Positions 1 through 10,476 of a stretch of DNA of 64,000 bases are shown in pieces. The position numbers and the translations under genes were made by a program. Below the pieces are notes generated by a model that searched no databases, was not told the origin of the DNA, and worked only from the letters and a program-made list of their open reading frames with translations. The stretch is from Morganella morganii. GTDB lineage: Bacteria > Pseudomonadota > Gammaproteobacteria > Enterobacterales > Enterobacteriaceae. Position 1 is the stretch's first letter; every line of letters begins with the position of its first letter. The stretch covers positions 773,398-837,397 of the forward strand of contig NZ_VKKS01000001.1 in NCBI RefSeq assembly GCF_019402645.1, in the 5' to 3' direction.

Positions 1-2
1 AT

Positions 3-1871
<1,869 letters not shown>

Positions 1872-1884
1872 CAGGCATGATGAA

Positions 1885-1910
1885 AAACGGTCTTCTGCAG
1901 AAGACCGTTT
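1885..1910. terminator. 26-bp perfect palindrome after ligA
   Basis: AAACGGTCTTCTG followed directly by its exact reverse complement CAGAAGACCGTTT. It lies 13 bp after the ligA stop and just before the ypeB ribosome binding site. It could act as an attenuating hairpin between the two genes; there is no strong T-run. Confidence 0.5.
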
Positions 1911-1930
1911 CAATCACATCAGGAGATATG

Positions 1931-2152
1931 ATGGAGAAAGAAGATTTAGTGGCCGTCGCTAACACTGCTATGCCATTTGGTAAATATAAAGGTTGCCGTT
2001 TAATTGACCTGCCTGAGGAATACCTGCTCTGGTTTGCCCGTAAAGACAGTTTCCCGGAAGGGCGTCTTGGCCAACTGATGCAGATCACCCTTGCCATTAA
2101 AATTGAAGGTTTAAGTGGCCTGATAAAACCGCTTAAACGTCCGGCTCACTGA
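1931..2152 (+). CDS. ypeB: YpeB-like DUF3820 protein
   Basis: A 73-residue protein of the DUF3820/YpeB family, beginning MEKEDLVAVANTAMPFGKYK. The family motif FGKYKG..L.DLP..YLLWF is present. The function of YpeB is not established; the family is linked to DNA metabolism mainly because it sits next to ligA. I chose the ATG at 1931 because AGGAG at 1921-1925 is spaced correctly for it; an ATG at 1928 is too close and a longer frame from 1877 runs through the intergenic palindrome. Confidence 0.85.
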   Translation: MEKEDLVAVANTAMPFGKYKGCRLIDLPEEYLLWFARKDSFPEGRLGQLMQITLAIKIEGLSGLIKPLKRPAH

Positions 2153-2568
2153 TCCCGTGTAAGTGCATCGATGACTTTCCTGCTCAGTATACGAAACTGG
2201 CGCTGTTCATCGTCATCAAGACTTGCAAATACTTTTTCCGCATTACGGGTACGTCCTGTTGCCGCGCGTGACAGAAACTCTTCACCTTCCGGCGTCAGCT
2301 GGGTAACCAGTTCCCGTTTATCGGTCTCCGACTGATATTGGGAAACAAACTGGTGTTTCTTCAGCGCCCGTAATGATTTCGAGACATTCTGGCGCGAAAT
2401 CCCGAGTTTCTGACTTAAATCTGACGGGGTTAAATCCCCCTGAAGACGTAACATTTCCATTACATCATATTGTGCCCACGTTACTTTTTCAGGTGAACAG
2501 ATAGTTCGTTGCGCTACTAATGTACACTGTAACAATGACAGTGTATTTTCCAATTCCTTGAATGACAT
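2146..2568 (-). CDS. MarR family transcriptional regulator
   Basis: A 140-residue winged-helix protein of the MarR family. It reads ...VTWAQYDVMEMLRLQGDLTPSDLSQKLGISRQNVSKSLRALKKHQFVSQ..., a typical MarR recognition helix, followed by the wing (QSETDKRELVTQLTPEGEE) and a C-terminal dimerisation helix. It is transcribed away from an SDR gene, with two palindromes in between that are probably its operators. MarR proteins usually repress themselves and the divergent gene until a small ligand binds. The ligand is unknown. Its 3' end overlaps the end of ypeB by a few bases, convergently. Confidence 0.9.
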   Translation of the reverse strand: MSFKELENTLSLLQCTLVAQRTICSPEKVTWAQYDVMEMLRLQGDLTPSDLSQKLGISRQNVSKSLRALKKHQFVSQYQSETDKRELVTQLTPEGEEFLSRAATGRTRNAEKVFASLDDDEQRQFRILSRKVIDALTRDQ

Positions 2569-2628
2569 AACTCCTCCCTTTTATCCTCCCCTCTAGTGTA
2601 GCTGAAAGGCAAAATCAGGAAAAGAAGG

Positions 2629-2680
2629 TTGATTAACAAAAGTTAATCAACTAAGCTTTTGATTAACTAAAGTTAATTAA
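2629..2680. promoter_or_regulatory. Two MarR-type operator palindromes
   Basis: 2629-2650 is TTGATTAAC-AAAA-GTTAATCAA, a perfect 9+9 inverted repeat. 2659-2680 is TTGATTAAC-TAAA-GTTAATTAA, with one mismatch. Their centres are 30 bp apart, about three helical turns, so two dimers would bind the same face. They sit between the MarR gene and the SDR start at 2692. The repressor link is inferred from position and symmetry. Confidence 0.8.
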
Positions 2681-2691
2681 AAGGTGGTATT

Positions 2692-3444
2692 ATGGCTGAC
2701 CTTCAACAGAAGATTATACTGGTTACAGGGGCTTCAACAGGAGTGGGTGAAGGAATTGCCCGTGAATTACTGAAAAATGGAGCTAAAGTTGCAATTACCG
2801 GGCGAAATCCGGAACATCTGCAAAAGGCAATAAATGAGTGGGATCCTACGGGGGATAGCGTGCTGGCAATCGAAGCAGATGTACGTAAATTGAGTGATTG
2901 CAGGCAGATGGTGAGTGCAGTGTTAGATAAATTCGGTGCTTTACACGGGTTGGTGAATAATGCCGGAATCACCGGGCCGCACGGTGTGAAGATTGAAGAT
3001 TACGATTTTGAGGCCTGGCAGGATGTGATTGATACGGATGTGACCGGTACATTTCTCGGGATGAAATTCGGCATTCCCGCTATTATCAAAAGCGGCGGCG
3101 GTGCAGTGGTGAATTTATCGGCCTGTAACGGAGTAACCGGTATAGCGGGAATTGCTCCTTATACCGCAGCCAAGCATGCGGTGCTCGGTCTGACCCGTGC
3201 GGCAGCGCTGGAATATGCAGAGCAGGGGGTACGGATTAATGCTGTCGGACCGGGCTATGTGGCGACACCGGCTATTCTGGGTTTACCGCAGGATGTGCAG
3301 ACAATGATGGCGGAAAGTCACCCGATGAAACGGATGGCAACACGGGAAGAGGTGGCAAAAATGGTGGTGTTTCTGCTGTCAGATGACAGTCGTTTTTGTA
3401 CCGGCGGGTTTTATCCGGTGGATGGCGGATATACCGCGCAATGA
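2692..3444 (+). CDS. Short-chain dehydrogenase/reductase (SDR)
   Basis: A 250-residue classical SDR oxidoreductase. The N-terminal Rossmann motif is TGASTGVGEG, the structural NNAG motif is present (VNNAGITG), the active-site YxxxK is YTAAK, and the C-terminus has the usual DGGYTAQ end. Length and motifs match FabG/glucose-1-dehydrogenase-like SDRs, but the substrate cannot be read from sequence. The gene starts 11 bp after the second operator palindrome, so it is probably the regulated target of the divergent MarR protein; this layout often marks an inducible detoxification enzyme. Confidence 0.9.
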   Translation: MADLQQKIILVTGASTGVGEGIARELLKNGAKVAITGRNPEHLQKAINEWDPTGDSVLAIEADVRKLSDCRQMVSAVLDKFGALHGLVNNAGITGPHGVKIEDYDFEAWQDVIDTDVTGTFLGMKFGIPAIIKSGGGAVVNLSACNGVTGIAGIAPYTAAKHAVLGLTRAAALEYAEQGVRINAVGPGYVATPAILGLPQDVQTMMAESHPMKRMATREEVAKMVVFLLSDDSRFCTGGFYPVDGGYTAQ

Positions 3445-3461
3445 CAGGAAACAGAAACGAA

Positions 3462-3486
3462 AAACCCCGGTCAGAGACCGGGGTTT
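3462..3486. terminator. Bidirectional terminator
   Basis: Stem AAACCCCGGTC / GACCGGGGTTT with loop AGA. Read on the minus strand it is followed by a T-run, which fits termination of the tRNA-Ala pair; read on plus it can also close the SDR gene. Confidence 0.8.
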
Positions 3487-3491
3487 GAATT

Positions 3492-3567
<76 letters not shown>

Positions 3568-3607
3568 GGAAAACCGGGTGTCGCGGTATTATCAGTCACC
3601 AAAGATT

Positions 3608-3683
<76 letters not shown>

Positions 3684-3800
3684 GATAAAATCGACCGGAC
3701 GCGCAGCATAATAGGCAAGGTTTCCTGAGCTGTCAACGGCTTAATATGAAATTCGTGTGCGACCGATGAAAAAGCCGTCAATTCAGTAAAAGGATAAAGA

Positions 3801-3825
3801 AATACCCGGCACAGGGCCGGGTATT
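3801..3825. terminator. gltX terminator
   Basis: Stem AATACCCGGC / GCCGGGTATT with loop ACAGG, 18 bp beyond the gltX stop on the minus strand, followed there by T-rich sequence (TTTCTTTATCC). Confidence 0.8.
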
Positions 3826-3842
3826 GAGGTTGCAGAGAATGA

Positions 3843-5258
3843 TTACTGTGCTTCGCGTTCAGCAATAAATGCCAGCGCCATATCGATACGAGCCAGAGAG
3901 CGGGACTGACCGATAGCGTGTACCGTGACATCCAGTGCCGGAGACTGACCGGCACCGGTCACAGCAACACGTAACGGCATACCGACTTTACCCATACCGG
4001 TTTCCAGTTCATCAGCGGTTGCCTGAATCGCTTCGTGTACGGCTTCCGGTGTCCAGGTGGTCAGTGCGGCCAGTTTGGCTTTAACGACTTCCAGCGGCTG
4101 ACGGGCAACCGGGCGCAGATGCTTTTTCGCGGCATCGGCATCGAAGCTGTCAAAATCTTCATAGAAGTAACGGCAGGTTTCCGCCATTTCTTTCAGTGTC
4201 TTGCAGCGCTCACCCAGCAGACGAACCAGATCGGCCAGTTCCGGGCCATTACGGGTATCAATCCCGGCATTCTCAATATGCCATTGCAGGTAAACGGCGA
4301 CTTCTTCCGCCGGCATACTGTTAATATAGTGGTGGTTGAGCCACTGTAATTTCTCAGTATTGAATGCACTGGCGGATTTGCTGACGGCTTCCAGCGTGAA
4401 CAGCTCAGTCATTTCTTCAATACTGAAGATTTCCTGATCACCGTGAGACCAGCCCAGACGCACCAGGTAGTTCAGCAGTGCCTGCGGCAGATAGCCGTCA
4501 TCGCGGTACTGCATCACACCCACCGCACCATGACGTTTGGATAATTTCTTGCCGTCGTCACCGTTGATCATGGACACGTGGGCATATTCCGGTACCGGCG
4601 CGCCGAGAGCTTTCAGGATGTTGATCTGGCGCGGTGTGTTGTTGATATGATCTTCACCACGGATAACATGGGTAATTTCCATATCCCAGTCATCGACAAC
4701 CACACAGAAGTTGTATGTCGGTGAACCATCAGTACGGCGGATGATTAAGTCATCCAGTTCCTGGTTGCTGAATTCAATCGGCCCGCGGATTTTGTCATCA
4801 AAAATAACAGAACCTTCCTGCGGGTTACGGAAACGCACCACATGCGGTTCATCTGCCGTATGGTTATGGGCGTGATCGCGGCAGCAGCCGTCATAACGCG
4901 GCTTCTCATTATTTGCCATCTGTTTTTCACGCAGGGCTTCCAGGCGTTCTTTGGAACAGTAACAGCGGTAAGCTGTCCCGTTTTTAATCATGGTGTCGAT
5001 CACCTGATTGTAGCGATCAAAGCGTTTGGTCTGGTAATACGGACCTTCATCCCAGCCGAGATTTAACCAGTTCATCCCGTCCATAATGGCGTCGATAGCT
5101 TCCTGAGTTGAGCGTTCAAGATCGGTATCTTCTATACGCAGGACAAATTCACCGTGGTTGTGACGGCTGTACAGCCAGGAATACAGAGCGGTACGTGCGC
5201 CGCCCACATGCAGGTAGCCGGTAGGGCTGGGTGCGAAACGGGTTTTTATTTTACTCAT
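3843..5258 (-). CDS. gltX: Glutamyl-tRNA synthetase GltX
   Basis: Class I aminoacyl-tRNA synthetase that charges tRNA-Glu with glutamate in the cytoplasm. The 471-residue product has the same length as E. coli GltX. The HIGH-type motif is HVGG within [17 protein letters not shown], and the KMSKS-type motif is KLSKRH. A zinc-binding CYC...C...H cluster (CYCSKERL to CCRDH) is present as in E. coli. I moved the start to [12 protein letters not shown] at 5258, dropping five upstream codons. It lies between alaWX and tRNA Val-Lys genes, the ordinary enterobacterial location. Confidence 0.98.
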   Translation of the reverse strand: MSKIKTRFAPSPTGYLHVGGARTALYSWLYSRHNHGEFVLRIEDTDLERSTQEAIDAIMDGMNWLNLGWDEGPYYQTKRFDRYNQVIDTMIKNGTAYRCYCSKERLEALREKQMANNEKPRYDGCCRDHAHNHTADEPHVVRFRNPQEGSVIFDDKIRGPIEFSNQELDDLIIRRTDGSPTYNFCVVVDDWDMEITHVIRGEDHINNTPRQINILKALGAPVPEYAHVSMINGDDGKKLSKRHGAVGVMQYRDDGYLPQALLNYLVRLGWSHGDQEIFSIEEMTELFTLEAVSKSASAFNTEKLQWLNHHYINSMPAEEVAVYLQWHIENAGIDTRNGPELADLVRLLGERCKTLKEMAETCRYFYEDFDSFDADAAKKHLRPVARQPLEVVKAKLAALTTWTPEAVHEAIQATADELETGMGKVGMPLRVAVTGAGQSPALDVTVHAIGQSRSLARIDMALAFIAEREAQ

Positions 5259-5550
5259 TGGAATGCCTTTCATAACGTCTGCGCCAGACGTAGTGGATGA
5301 TGAAATACGATACGGGATATTTTAGCACTGAGACATAATTCCTCAATGAAAAGGGGGAAAGAAGGCCGAAAAAGTCATTTTTCTTGTGTTAAAAGGAAAA
5401 ATGCATGACAAAACAGGGTGTTTTTGCAGCAGTTAATCCGACGGCGATCACGGTTTATCCGGTTTCTGCTTACATACTGCACGCGGATGGTGATAATCAG
5501 AACAGGGTGACTAAAATTACAACGAACGATCATTTTCTTTCGAAAAAGCG

Positions 5551-5578
5551 TTGACTCAAACGCGGAGATCCCTATAAT
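5551..5578 (+). promoter_or_regulatory. Promoter of the Val-Lys-Lys tRNA operon
   Basis: -35 TTGACT (5551-5556) and -10 TATAAT (5573-5578) with a 16-bp spacer, ending 16 bp before the first tRNA. The rest of the gltX to tRNA gap (5274-5550) shows no other recognisable feature. Confidence 0.85.
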
Positions 5579-5594
5579 GCACCTCCATCACGAC

Positions 5595-5670
5595 GGGCGA
5601 TTAGCTCAGTTGGCAGAGCATCTCCCTTACAAGGAGGGGGTCACTGGTTCGAGCCCGGTATCGCCCACCA
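5595..5670 (+). tRNA. valT: tRNA-Val(TAC)
   Basis: A 76-nt cloverleaf from GGGCGATTAGC with encoded CCA. The anticodon loop CTTACAA gives TAC. First gene of a Val-Lys-Lys operon. Confidence 0.97.
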
Positions 5671-5702
5671 CTTCACATGATTCTCCCGCATCACTCAGGT
5701 AT

Positions 5703-5778
5703 GGGTCGTTAGCTCAGTTGGTAGAGCAGTTGACTTTTAATCAATTGGTCACAGGTTCGAATCCTGTACGACCCACCA
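5703..5778 (+). tRNA. lysT: tRNA-Lys(TTT)
   Basis: A 76-nt cloverleaf from GGGTCGTTAGC with encoded CCA; anticodon loop CTTTTAA gives TTT. Identical to the next copy. Confidence 0.97.
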
Positions 5779-5803
5779 TTCCTGAAAGCAAATCCTAAAA
5801 GAT

Positions 5804-5879
5804 GGGTCGTTAGCTCAGTTGGTAGAGCAGTTGACTTTTAATCAATTGGTCACAGGTTCGAATCCTGTACGACCCACCA
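5804..5879 (+). tRNA. lysW: tRNA-Lys(TTT), second copy
   Basis: A 76-nt tRNA with the same sequence as the copy at 5703-5778, 25 bp downstream of it. A recent tandem duplication or gene conversion is likely. Confidence 0.97.
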
Positions 5880-6129
5880 TCTTTCTTATCTCTCGTTTTT
5901 CTGTTTTCTTCATTATCCTCTTTCTGTATTTCTGTCTGTTTCCCTGCACTGTCAGTCTGATTCTGTGATCTGCCTCATGCTGTTCTATTAAAGTTTTTAA
6001 CCGGTCTGCCGTTATTTCCCTGTATCTGTCACGATTTTTTGTGATCTCTCTTTTATAACAAATATTGGCGTCGTTTCGGGAGCCCGGAGCGGCATATCTG
6101 TATTTCTTTCAGCATGGAGCTATATTCCG

Positions 6130-7236
6130 ATGTCGTGGCCTGTTCCTGAATTTCCGGTTAAACGTGATGCACCGGGCGCCAAAATTACGCTGTGGCTGGG
6201 GTTACTGTTCGTTGTTCTGGCACTTATCTTTTTTCTCGATTTTTATATTTTCAACCTCCCGCTGACGGAAGTACTGATTTTTATTTATCTGCCTTACATT
6301 CTGATATGGATGTGCCTGTTCACTTATGCTACGCACCGTCATGAGCAGGCACGCATTGCCTGTCAGAGCTGGAATGCATCCATTAATTTCAAACGCAATG
6401 AATGGGTAAACTGGTGCCAGCGCAGACTGATGGTCACCGGGGTTTCATTACTGATGCCGAAAAGTGTCAAACAGGTTTATACATCAGAGCGGAAACACCG
6501 GGAAGAAGAGGAAGAAAAACAGCTGCTTGCCGGTTATGATCACTCCGTTGAAGCTATTTTCACCGCACTGGCCAAAGATCTGGAACAGCAACATGAAGGT
6601 TATCAATCAAAACTGAAAACCGTGTATGTGATCACCCCGAATCAGCTGCAAAATACAGAAATTGAGCGCAATGTGACAAAAATCTGGGGCTGTGCGACGG
6701 AATTCATTCAGACACCCGATGATATCGGCCATTTATTTGATGAGGAAGATAACAGTGCCATGTGGCTGCTGGCCGGGCTGAATATCTGGCAGGCGGGTCA
6801 AATCCCAGCTTATCATGAAATGGCCAGTGCCATTCTGCTGACATCCTGCTACTACTTTGAGCGCAATACCTTTCCGTTTAACGGCAGTCTGTCCCGCTTT
6901 ATGCCGATCAATGAAATGCAGTTGAATGCGGATCTGCCGATGCTGGAAAAAATGAATCTGCTGGATAAAGAGGAAGAAAAATCATTCTGGCTGATGCGGG
7001 AAAATGAACTGGCACAGGATGTGATTTATCAGTACTGTAATAAAGCACAGCGCCGTATTTTCCTGAAAAATAACATTTATATCGCAGATAATCAGGTCTG
7101 TGCCGACAGGGAAGCCGTTTTTGTTATGGCCATGATGCTGATAAAAGCCATGGAAACCCTCAGTCCGCAGTGTCTGCTGATGATGGACAGTGACGGCCTG
7201 GGGTATGCCACAGTGGTCGGGTGTGAGGTCCGCTGA
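6130..7236 (+). CDS. Inner-membrane hypothetical protein with long cytoplasmic tail
   Basis: A 368-residue protein of unknown function. Two hydrophobic segments near residues 20-42 and 46-66 should anchor it in the inner membrane as a hairpin. They are followed by a charged stretch (ERKHREEEEEKQ, ~115-130) and a large soluble domain. The C-terminus (LSPQCLLMMDSDGLGYATVVGCEV) has a faint look of a thiolase-like fold, which I do not press. It starts 250 bp after the tRNA operon and has no operon partner; the HIT gene downstream is convergent. I considered a type VI secretion accessory protein, but no T6SS gene is nearby. Confidence 0.7.
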   Translation: MSWPVPEFPVKRDAPGAKITLWLGLLFVVLALIFFLDFYIFNLPLTEVLIFIYLPYILIWMCLFTYATHRHEQARIACQSWNASINFKRNEWVNWCQRRLMVTGVSLLMPKSVKQVYTSERKHREEEEEKQLLAGYDHSVEAIFTALAKDLEQQHEGYQSKLKTVYVITPNQLQNTEIERNVTKIWGCATEFIQTPDDIGHLFDEEDNSAMWLLAGLNIWQAGQIPAYHEMASAILLTSCYYFERNTFPFNGSLSRFMPINEMQLNADLPMLEKMNLLDKEEEKSFWLMRENELAQDVIYQYCNKAQRRIFLKNNIYIADNQVCADREAVFVMAMMLIKAMETLSPQCLLMMDSDGLGYATVVGCEVR

Positions 7237-7273
7237 TACAACATTCCGGTGGTGGCTGCACCACCGGAATGAC

Positions 7274-7738
7274 TCAGTTTTCCAGATCCGCGCGGATAGC
7301 CGCCGCCAGTTCAGCCAGTTTTTTATCGTCTGCCCGCTCACAGTCGTGAGACGATAAAAACCCCGGATACTGCGTGTAAAACGCAGGTTGTTTATGCTCA
7401 ATCGGCCGCCATTCTGTCATATCCGCAGTGCCGTGCATCGGGCTGAGTTTACTGTGGATATGATCTACTCCGTAGCCCTCAAAAAACATGCCGCAGCGTG
7501 CGACATCCGGAAACGCCTTTTCCAGTATTTTTGCCACTTTTTTGGTCGCCAGTACCAGATTGGTCAGAACATGATCTTCCAGATCAAATGCATAGCTCTG
7601 ATAATGTGCTTTCGGGATCACAACCGTAAACCCGTCAGTATTGGGAAAAATCGACAAAAACGCCAGATAGTGTTCGTCTTCCCAGATCTTATGACAGGGA
7701 GCTTTCCCCGCCGCGATATCACAAAAAATACAGGCCAT
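7274..7738 (-). CDS. HIT family protein
   Basis: A 154-residue histidine-triad nucleotide-binding protein. It begins MACIFCDIAAGKAP, typical of HIT proteins, and has ...FTVVIPKAHYQSYAFDL... in the middle. The active-site region is GVDHIHSKLSPMHG, where the usual third histidine of HxHxH is replaced by Lys (HIHSK). Family members hydrolyse or transfer nucleotides from AMP-linked substrates; with the altered triad the activity is uncertain. The gene converges on the preceding membrane protein gene. Confidence 0.85.
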   Translation of the reverse strand: MACIFCDIAAGKAPCHKIWEDEHYLAFLSIFPNTDGFTVVIPKAHYQSYAFDLEDHVLTNLVLATKKVAKILEKAFPDVARCGMFFEGYGVDHIHSKLSPMHGTADMTEWRPIEHKQPAFYTQYPGFLSSHDCERADDKKLAELAAAIRADLEN

Positions 7739-7899
7739 TTATCAGACTCTCCCGGTCAGTGAACAGGTCGTATCCAACATACAGGATAGGGAGCGGAAAT
7801 ACCATTATGCAGGCCGAAAATCAGCCACTTGGATTAAACTTTATTATTTTCAGTAAGTTGCTATAATGGGCGAACGTTCATAACAATGAGGAGTTTATT

Positions 7900-8127
7900 A
7901 TGCGAACTAATAGAGCTGCGAGACGTTTGTTAGGAATGCCTTATACGTACAGTAAAGGGAAATCAAAAATTAACATCTTTATTGCCGCCACCGCGGATGA
8001 AAACGCAGACAACATCCCGCAGGCGCTGAAGTCAAAAAGCAGAGTCTGTGTGATTCAGGATGACAATAAAAAAACCCGGACCTATCACAAAACCGAGACA
8101 CATTATCCGGGCTATATGGCATGTTAA
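7900..8127 (+). CDS. Small basic hypothetical protein
   Basis: A 75-residue basic protein, MRTNRAARRLLGMPYTYSKG..., not recognised. A good Shine-Dalgarno (GAGGAG, ending ~8 bp before the ATG) and a -10-like TATAAT at 7862-7867 support expression. No membrane segment or signal peptide is visible. It stands alone between the HIT gene (opposite strand) and ygjV. Confidence 0.6.
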   Translation: MRTNRAARRLLGMPYTYSKGKSKINIFIAATADENADNIPQALKSKSRVCVIQDDNKKTRTYHKTETHYPGYMAC

Positions 8128-8289
8128 TACCACTGCGCATGTGATAACGGCATGATGCAATAAGAAAAGGGGCTGAGGCCTCTTTTTTAATGGATAAAGC
8201 GTGCAATGGCTCGCAACCTGAACAAATTCTGTTTATGCTGAACAGCACAATAATTAAAACCATTCAGCATGTGATGACGGCAGGGGACG

Positions 8290-8808
8290 ATGGACTATCT
8301 GTATTACGCGGGGCAGGGGCTCGGTATTGTTGCGTTTATTATCGGAACAACGGTTTTTGTCCAGCGCAATGAGCGGAAACTCAAAATCCGGTTATCAATT
8401 TACACCGCCATTATGGCATTCCACTTTTTCCTGCTCGGTGCTTATCCTGCCGGGATCAGCGCCACTCTCAACAGCATCCGGACCTATGTTTCCATCAGCC
8501 ACCGCCAGCGTTGGGTGCTCTGGTTATTTGTCTCACTGACGCTGATTCTGGCGGTGCCGAATATCCGCACCTGGCAGGAAGTTCTGCCGGTAACGGGCAC
8601 ACTGATGAGTACCTTTGCGTTTTTCCTGCTGACAGGATTGCGTATGCGGTATGTGATCTGGTGTTCAACGGCCTGCTGGGTGGTATATAACGCCTGGCTG
8701 GGAACAGTAGGCGGTACACTGATTGAGTCAACGTTTCTTGTGATCAACGGCTGGGCTATTTACCGTTTCCGGCGTCTGATAAAACAGGGAATTAATCCGT
8801 TCAGCTGA
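8290..8808 (+). CDS. ygjV: YgjV family inner membrane protein
   Basis: A 172-residue multi-pass protein of the YgjV family. It begins YYAGQGLGIVAFIIGTTVFV and contains the family-typical AIMAFHFFLLGAYPAGISAT and ...RTYVS stretches. Five to six hydrophobic segments cover nearly the whole length, ending in a basic tail. The role of YgjV in E. coli is not established. It stands alone here, with a weak upstream context and a convergent small gene downstream. Confidence 0.85.
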   Translation: MDYLYYAGQGLGIVAFIIGTTVFVQRNERKLKIRLSIYTAIMAFHFFLLGAYPAGISATLNSIRTYVSISHRQRWVLWLFVSLTLILAVPNIRTWQEVLPVTGTLMSTFAFFLLTGLRMRYVIWCSTACWVVYNAWLGTVGGTLIESTFLVINGWAIYRFRRLIKQGINPFS

Positions 8809-8812
8809 AAGA

Positions 8813-9070
8813 TTACGGCTGCTCATCTGCGGGGAGCGTATTTTCCGGATCGTCAGGAGCAGCGGGACTGCCGTCATTACCGGACCCGGTTTCACGCATG
8901 ACCTCGTTACACATAAAGTAGAGGTTGGGACGGCGTTTGGCGATGTATTTCAGGCGGAGTTCGCACTCATGTCTGGTATAGATATCTTCTGTGACCGGCA
9001 GTGCCTCGCAGGCATCGTCGCCGCAGGTACTCACCAGTAACACAAATCCGATAGTTTCTAACATAAACAT
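8813..9070 (-). CDS. Small cysteine-containing hypothetical protein (DUF1482-like)
   Basis: An 85-residue protein starting MFMLETIGFVLLVSTCGDDACEALP, with a short hydrophobic N-terminus and spaced cysteines and arginines (HECELRLKYIAKRRP) reminiscent of small DUF1482-type proteins. The C-terminal 25 residues are low-complexity and acidic. The family assignment is tentative; function unknown. It ends four bases after the ygjV stop, convergently. Confidence 0.55.
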   Translation of the reverse strand: MFMLETIGFVLLVSTCGDDACEALPVTEDIYTRHECELRLKYIAKRRPNLYFMCNEVMRETGSGNDGSPAAPDDPENTLPADEQP

Positions 9071-9129
9071 CCGCCGGTTTTATTTCAGAGGCGCTATTAT
9101 GTCGTAAAGCGTTGCCTGCCGTCCAGTTT

Positions 9130-9345
9130 TTATACGGTGAAAGGGTCATCGCCGGCATCATTATGCCACTGGTATTCAATGTGTTGTGCGATCTTTTCTG
9201 CTGTGGCTTCGCCGTGGCGATCTGCAATAAATGCCAGTGCCGTGTCCGTACCTGCCGATACACCGGAAGAGGTATAAAAGCGCCCGTCTGCACAGCAGCG
9301 CACCTTTTCCATCCGGTTTACCGTGGCAGGCAGGGAGTATGTTGT
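9130..9345 (-). pseudogene. DJ-1/PfpI family remnant (C-terminal part)
   Basis: The minus strand reads ADGRFYTSSGVSAGTDTALA followed by FIADRHGEATAEKIAQHIEY and a QWHNDAGDDPF end. This is the C-terminal ~60 residues of a DJ-1/PfpI (ThiJ-like) protein, with the characteristic SSGVSAG.D.AL and E..A..IEY.WH...DPF motifs. The nucleophile-elbow cysteine region and the whole N-terminal half are missing, and the open frame continues upstream into the intergenic Fur region with no homology. I read it as a deletion remnant. Confidence 0.75.
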
Positions 9346-9425
9346 GTCTGAATCCGGGGGAAAATGTAACCGTTTCATTGAAAAATATGGCAGTAAGCGA
9401 TAACTTTTACTTGAACAGAATAAAT

Positions 9426-9444
9426 GATAATGATTATTATTGTC
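9426..9444. promoter_or_regulatory. Fur box of the iron-uptake operon
   Basis: GATAATGATTATTATTGTC matches the 19-bp Fur consensus at 17 positions. It lies 35 bp upstream of the P19 gene, so iron-replete repression by Fur of the whole 9479-13491 operon is expected. Confidence 0.9.
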
Positions 9445-9478
9445 AGCACTATTTGCATAATGACAATGAGGAATCAGC

Positions 9479-10033
9479 ATGCGTATCGGGATGAGTGTGG
9501 CAGCAGCATTACTGGGTGTGGTATCAACCTCCGCGATGGCACTGGAGTATCCGCTCGGACAGCCTGTCATTAAAAACGGTATGGAAATTCAGGGGGTGTA
9601 TCTGCAACCGATTACCATGGCGGTGGAAGGTAAACATGAAATGCACCACCTGGCGGCAGACAAATCAGACATCCATCTGGAAGCGGATATTCACGCCGTT
9701 GAGGAAAACCCGAACGGTTTCGCGGAAGGGGACTGGATCCCGTATCTGAAAGTAGATTACAAAGTCACCAAACTGGATGAGCCGGAGAAAGCTCAGTCCG
9801 GCACTTTTATGGCGATGGTTGCCAGTGACGGTCCGCACTATGGTGAAAACCTGAAACTGGATGGTTACGGCAAATACCGTGTCGAATACCGTATCTCTCC
9901 GCCGGGCATGAATGACAATGTAGCCTTCGGCCGCCATATCGATAAAGAAACCGGTGTTGCCCCGTGGTTTGAGCCGTTTGATGTCTCCTGGGACTTCGAG
10001 TATGCCGGCACCGGCCGCAAAGGCAGTTACTGA
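9479..10033 (+). CDS. P19/FetP-type periplasmic iron-binding protein
   Basis: A 184-residue periplasmic protein of the P19/Tpd (34-kDa membrane antigen, FetP) family, which binds copper and iron and feeds ferrous/ferric iron to an FTR1 permease. A signal peptide is evident (MRIGMSVAAALLGVVSTSAMA). The metal-site region HEMHHLAADKSDIHLEADIH and the later MVASDGPHYGENLKL stretch with its Met and His fit the family. It starts 35 bp after a Fur box and heads a five-gene operon. P19-FTR1 pairs are known from Campylobacter and from FetMP; here P19 is combined with Efe components. Confidence 0.9.
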   Translation: MRIGMSVAAALLGVVSTSAMALEYPLGQPVIKNGMEIQGVYLQPITMAVEGKHEMHHLAADKSDIHLEADIHAVEENPNGFAEGDWIPYLKVDYKVTKLDEPEKAQSGTFMAMVASDGPHYGENLKLDGYGKYRVEYRISPPGMNDNVAFGRHIDKETGVAPWFEPFDVSWDFEYAGTGRKGSY

Positions 10034-10117
10034 GTTTATTATTTAAGGAAACGGCAGACCGGGTAACAGCGGTCTGTTGTCCGGACACCGGATGTCACTA
10101 TCCCGCTGAGGTCACTC

Positions 10118-10453
10118 ATGAAATCCCTTGTTATGGCACTGTGTTTATCAGTGCTTTCCCTGATATCACTGCCTGCGGGTGCGGCAGAGAAATTCACTGT
10201 CGAACTGGAAATGAATAACGGTGAACTGACACCGCCGGTACTGAAAGTACCCGCGAAAACCCCGATCCGCATTAAAATCACCAATACCGGCACCGAGCCG
10301 GTCGAATTTGAAAGCACCCGGCTGCGCAAAGAGAAAGTGCTGGCACCGGGCGCATCTTCCGTGGTGGTGATTGCGCCGCTTAAGCCCGGAAAATATACTT
10401 TTTTTGATGATTTTCATCTGTCGCATCCGGCTGGTGAAATCATCGCGGAATAA
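10118..10453 (+). CDS. Free-standing EfeO-type cupredoxin domain protein
   Basis: A 111-residue secreted protein with signal peptide (MKSLVMALCLSVLSLISLPA) and one cupredoxin-like domain. It aligns by eye with the N-terminal domain of E. coli EfeO: a TGTEPVEFES strand, then a basic ...LRKEKVLAPG... stretch, then LKPGKYTFFDDFH near the end. No canonical Cys/Met type-1 copper ligand set is visible. In E. coli EfeO this domain is fused to the M75 domain, which here is encoded separately two genes downstream. It probably hands iron or electrons within the periplasmic complex. Confidence 0.85.
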   Translation: MKSLVMALCLSVLSLISLPAGAAEKFTVELEMNNGELTPPVLKVPAKTPIRIKITNTGTEPVEFESTRLRKEKVLAPGASSVVVIAPLKPGKYTFFDDFHLSHPAGEIIAE

Positions 10454-10476
10454 GTGTCAGTTCACAGGAATTAATT

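Noticed and set aside
6130..7236. A type VI secretion accessory protein
   Set aside because: The membrane-anchored architecture alone is not enough and no T6SS gene is nearby.
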